DNA of 64,000 bases from Clostridium_I sp963725425 (GTDB lineage Bacteria > Bacillota > Clostridia > Clostridiales > Clostridiaceae), in assembly GCA_963725425.1 (NCBI GenBank), contig CAVRYJ010000045.1, positions 372,001-436,000 on the forward strand, read 5' to 3'. The notes beneath the pieces are model-generated. The model was not told the origin of the DNA. It saw only the letters and a list, made by a program, of their open reading frames with translations, and ran no database searches. Positions 63,718 through 64,000 of the stretch are shown here, piece after piece. Position numbers and translations under genes: made by a program. How positions within the stretch are numbered: position 1 is the stretch's first letter; every line of letters starts with the position of its first letter.

Positions 63718-64000
63718 TTATAGTTGCTTGTTTGCTGAACCTAGTACATCGTCAATTTTTGCTTCAACAAGAGCTTGTATGTTATCTCTAGCAGCACCCA
63801 AGTATTTTCGTGGATCAAATACTTTTGGTTGTTCGCCAAATACTTCTCTTATTGATGCTGTCATTGCAAGTCTTATATCAGTATCCATGTTAATTTTGCA
63901 TACAGCTAGTGAAGAAGCTTTTCTTAACATTTCATTAGGAATTCCTTGAGCACCACCTAAATCTCCTCCAAATTTATTGCAAGTTGCAACAGATTTTGGA
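63718..64000 (-). CDS. fba: Class II fructose-1,6-bisphosphate aldolase, C-terminal part
   Basis: The gene enters from the right edge; about 94 C-terminal residues are visible, reading PKSVATCNKFGGDLGGAQGIP, then LAVCKINMDTDIRLAMTASIREVFGEQPK and DPRKYLGAARDNIQALVEAKI. KINMDTD...R is the substrate-phosphate-binding region of zinc-dependent class II aldolases of glycolysis. The FDPRKYLGPAR-type ending is characteristic of the Fba form found in Clostridia. The metal-ligand His residues lie outside the window. It converges with the nucleoid-protein gene. Confidence 0.93.
   Translation of the reverse strand, partial: PKSVATCNKFGGDLGGAQGIPNEMLRKASSLAVCKINMDTDIRLAMTASIREVFGEQPKVFDPRKYLGAARDNIQALVEAKIDDVLGSANKQL

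Overview
The window is low-GC DNA (long A/T runs, AGGAGG-type ribosome sites, ATG/GTG/TTG starts) with spore-germination genes, T-box leaders in front of trpS and leuS, a complete anaerobic (Cbi-type) cobalamin pathway and a FliK/FlhB-like gene pair. Together these point to a spore-forming, motile Clostridium (Clostridiaceae). I cannot name the species from the sequence alone.

Layout. 1-11.5 kb: the 3' part of a very large GH94 cyclic-glucan-synthase-like gene, a small unknown gene, T-box-controlled trpS, a Cof-type phosphatase with an internal stop, prfC, and a PAP2 membrane phosphatase. 11.7-28 kb: a promoter and cobalamin riboswitch, then an intact IS4-type insertion sequence, then hemB and fifteen tightly packed cobalamin genes (cbiK, cbiP, cbiB, cobD, adenosyltransferase, cbiA, cbiC, cbiD, cbiE, cbiT, cbiL, cbiF, cbiG, cbiH, cbiJ). 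These carry sirohydrochlorin to adenosylcobinamide phosphate. The IS lies exactly between the riboswitch and the operon. 28-31.5 kb: two tiny genes missed by a 60-residue cutoff, a GAF-GGDEF protein, and tyrS broken just before its S4 domain. 31.5-43 kb: an accessory region with an HTH protein, an FtsX-type ABC transporter, a membrane acyltransferase, a second decayed copy of the IS4-type element, a GT1 glycosyltransferase, an IS3-type element, and several broken genes. 43-51 kb: a frameshifted chemotaxis receptor, a frameshifted aminotransferase, a FliK-like gene with an internal duplication plus its FlhB-like partner, a phosphoesterase and a DUF2225 protein. 51-64 kb: a small alarmone synthetase, gerAB facing away from gerAA-gerAC, leuS with a T-box, tRNA-Gln, ung, a DnaJ-like protein, a DUF5685 protein, a nucleoid-associated protein and the 3' part of fba.

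The most unusual structure is a family of interspersed elements at gene 3' ends. They have arms of tandem 7-base repeats (AGTTAAG, AAGTGAC, AAGTGGC and relatives), conserved small hairpins (GATTTTTCTGC-N4-GCAGAAAAATC or ATTTTGCC-N4-GGCAAAAT), a longer central palindrome, and the same parts inverted on the other side. They fill most convergent gene junctions, supply stop codons, and have rewritten the C-termini of unrelated proteins (CbiA and GerAB both end VTSDK). I do not recognise them as a named family.

A second window-wide signal is a set of about ten one-base losses, mostly in A/T runs, which break tyrS, leuS (twice), a chemotaxis receptor, an aminotransferase and others. Because tyrS and leuS are normally essential, base-calling error at homopolymers is a serious alternative to real gene decay. 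Read-level checking would settle it.
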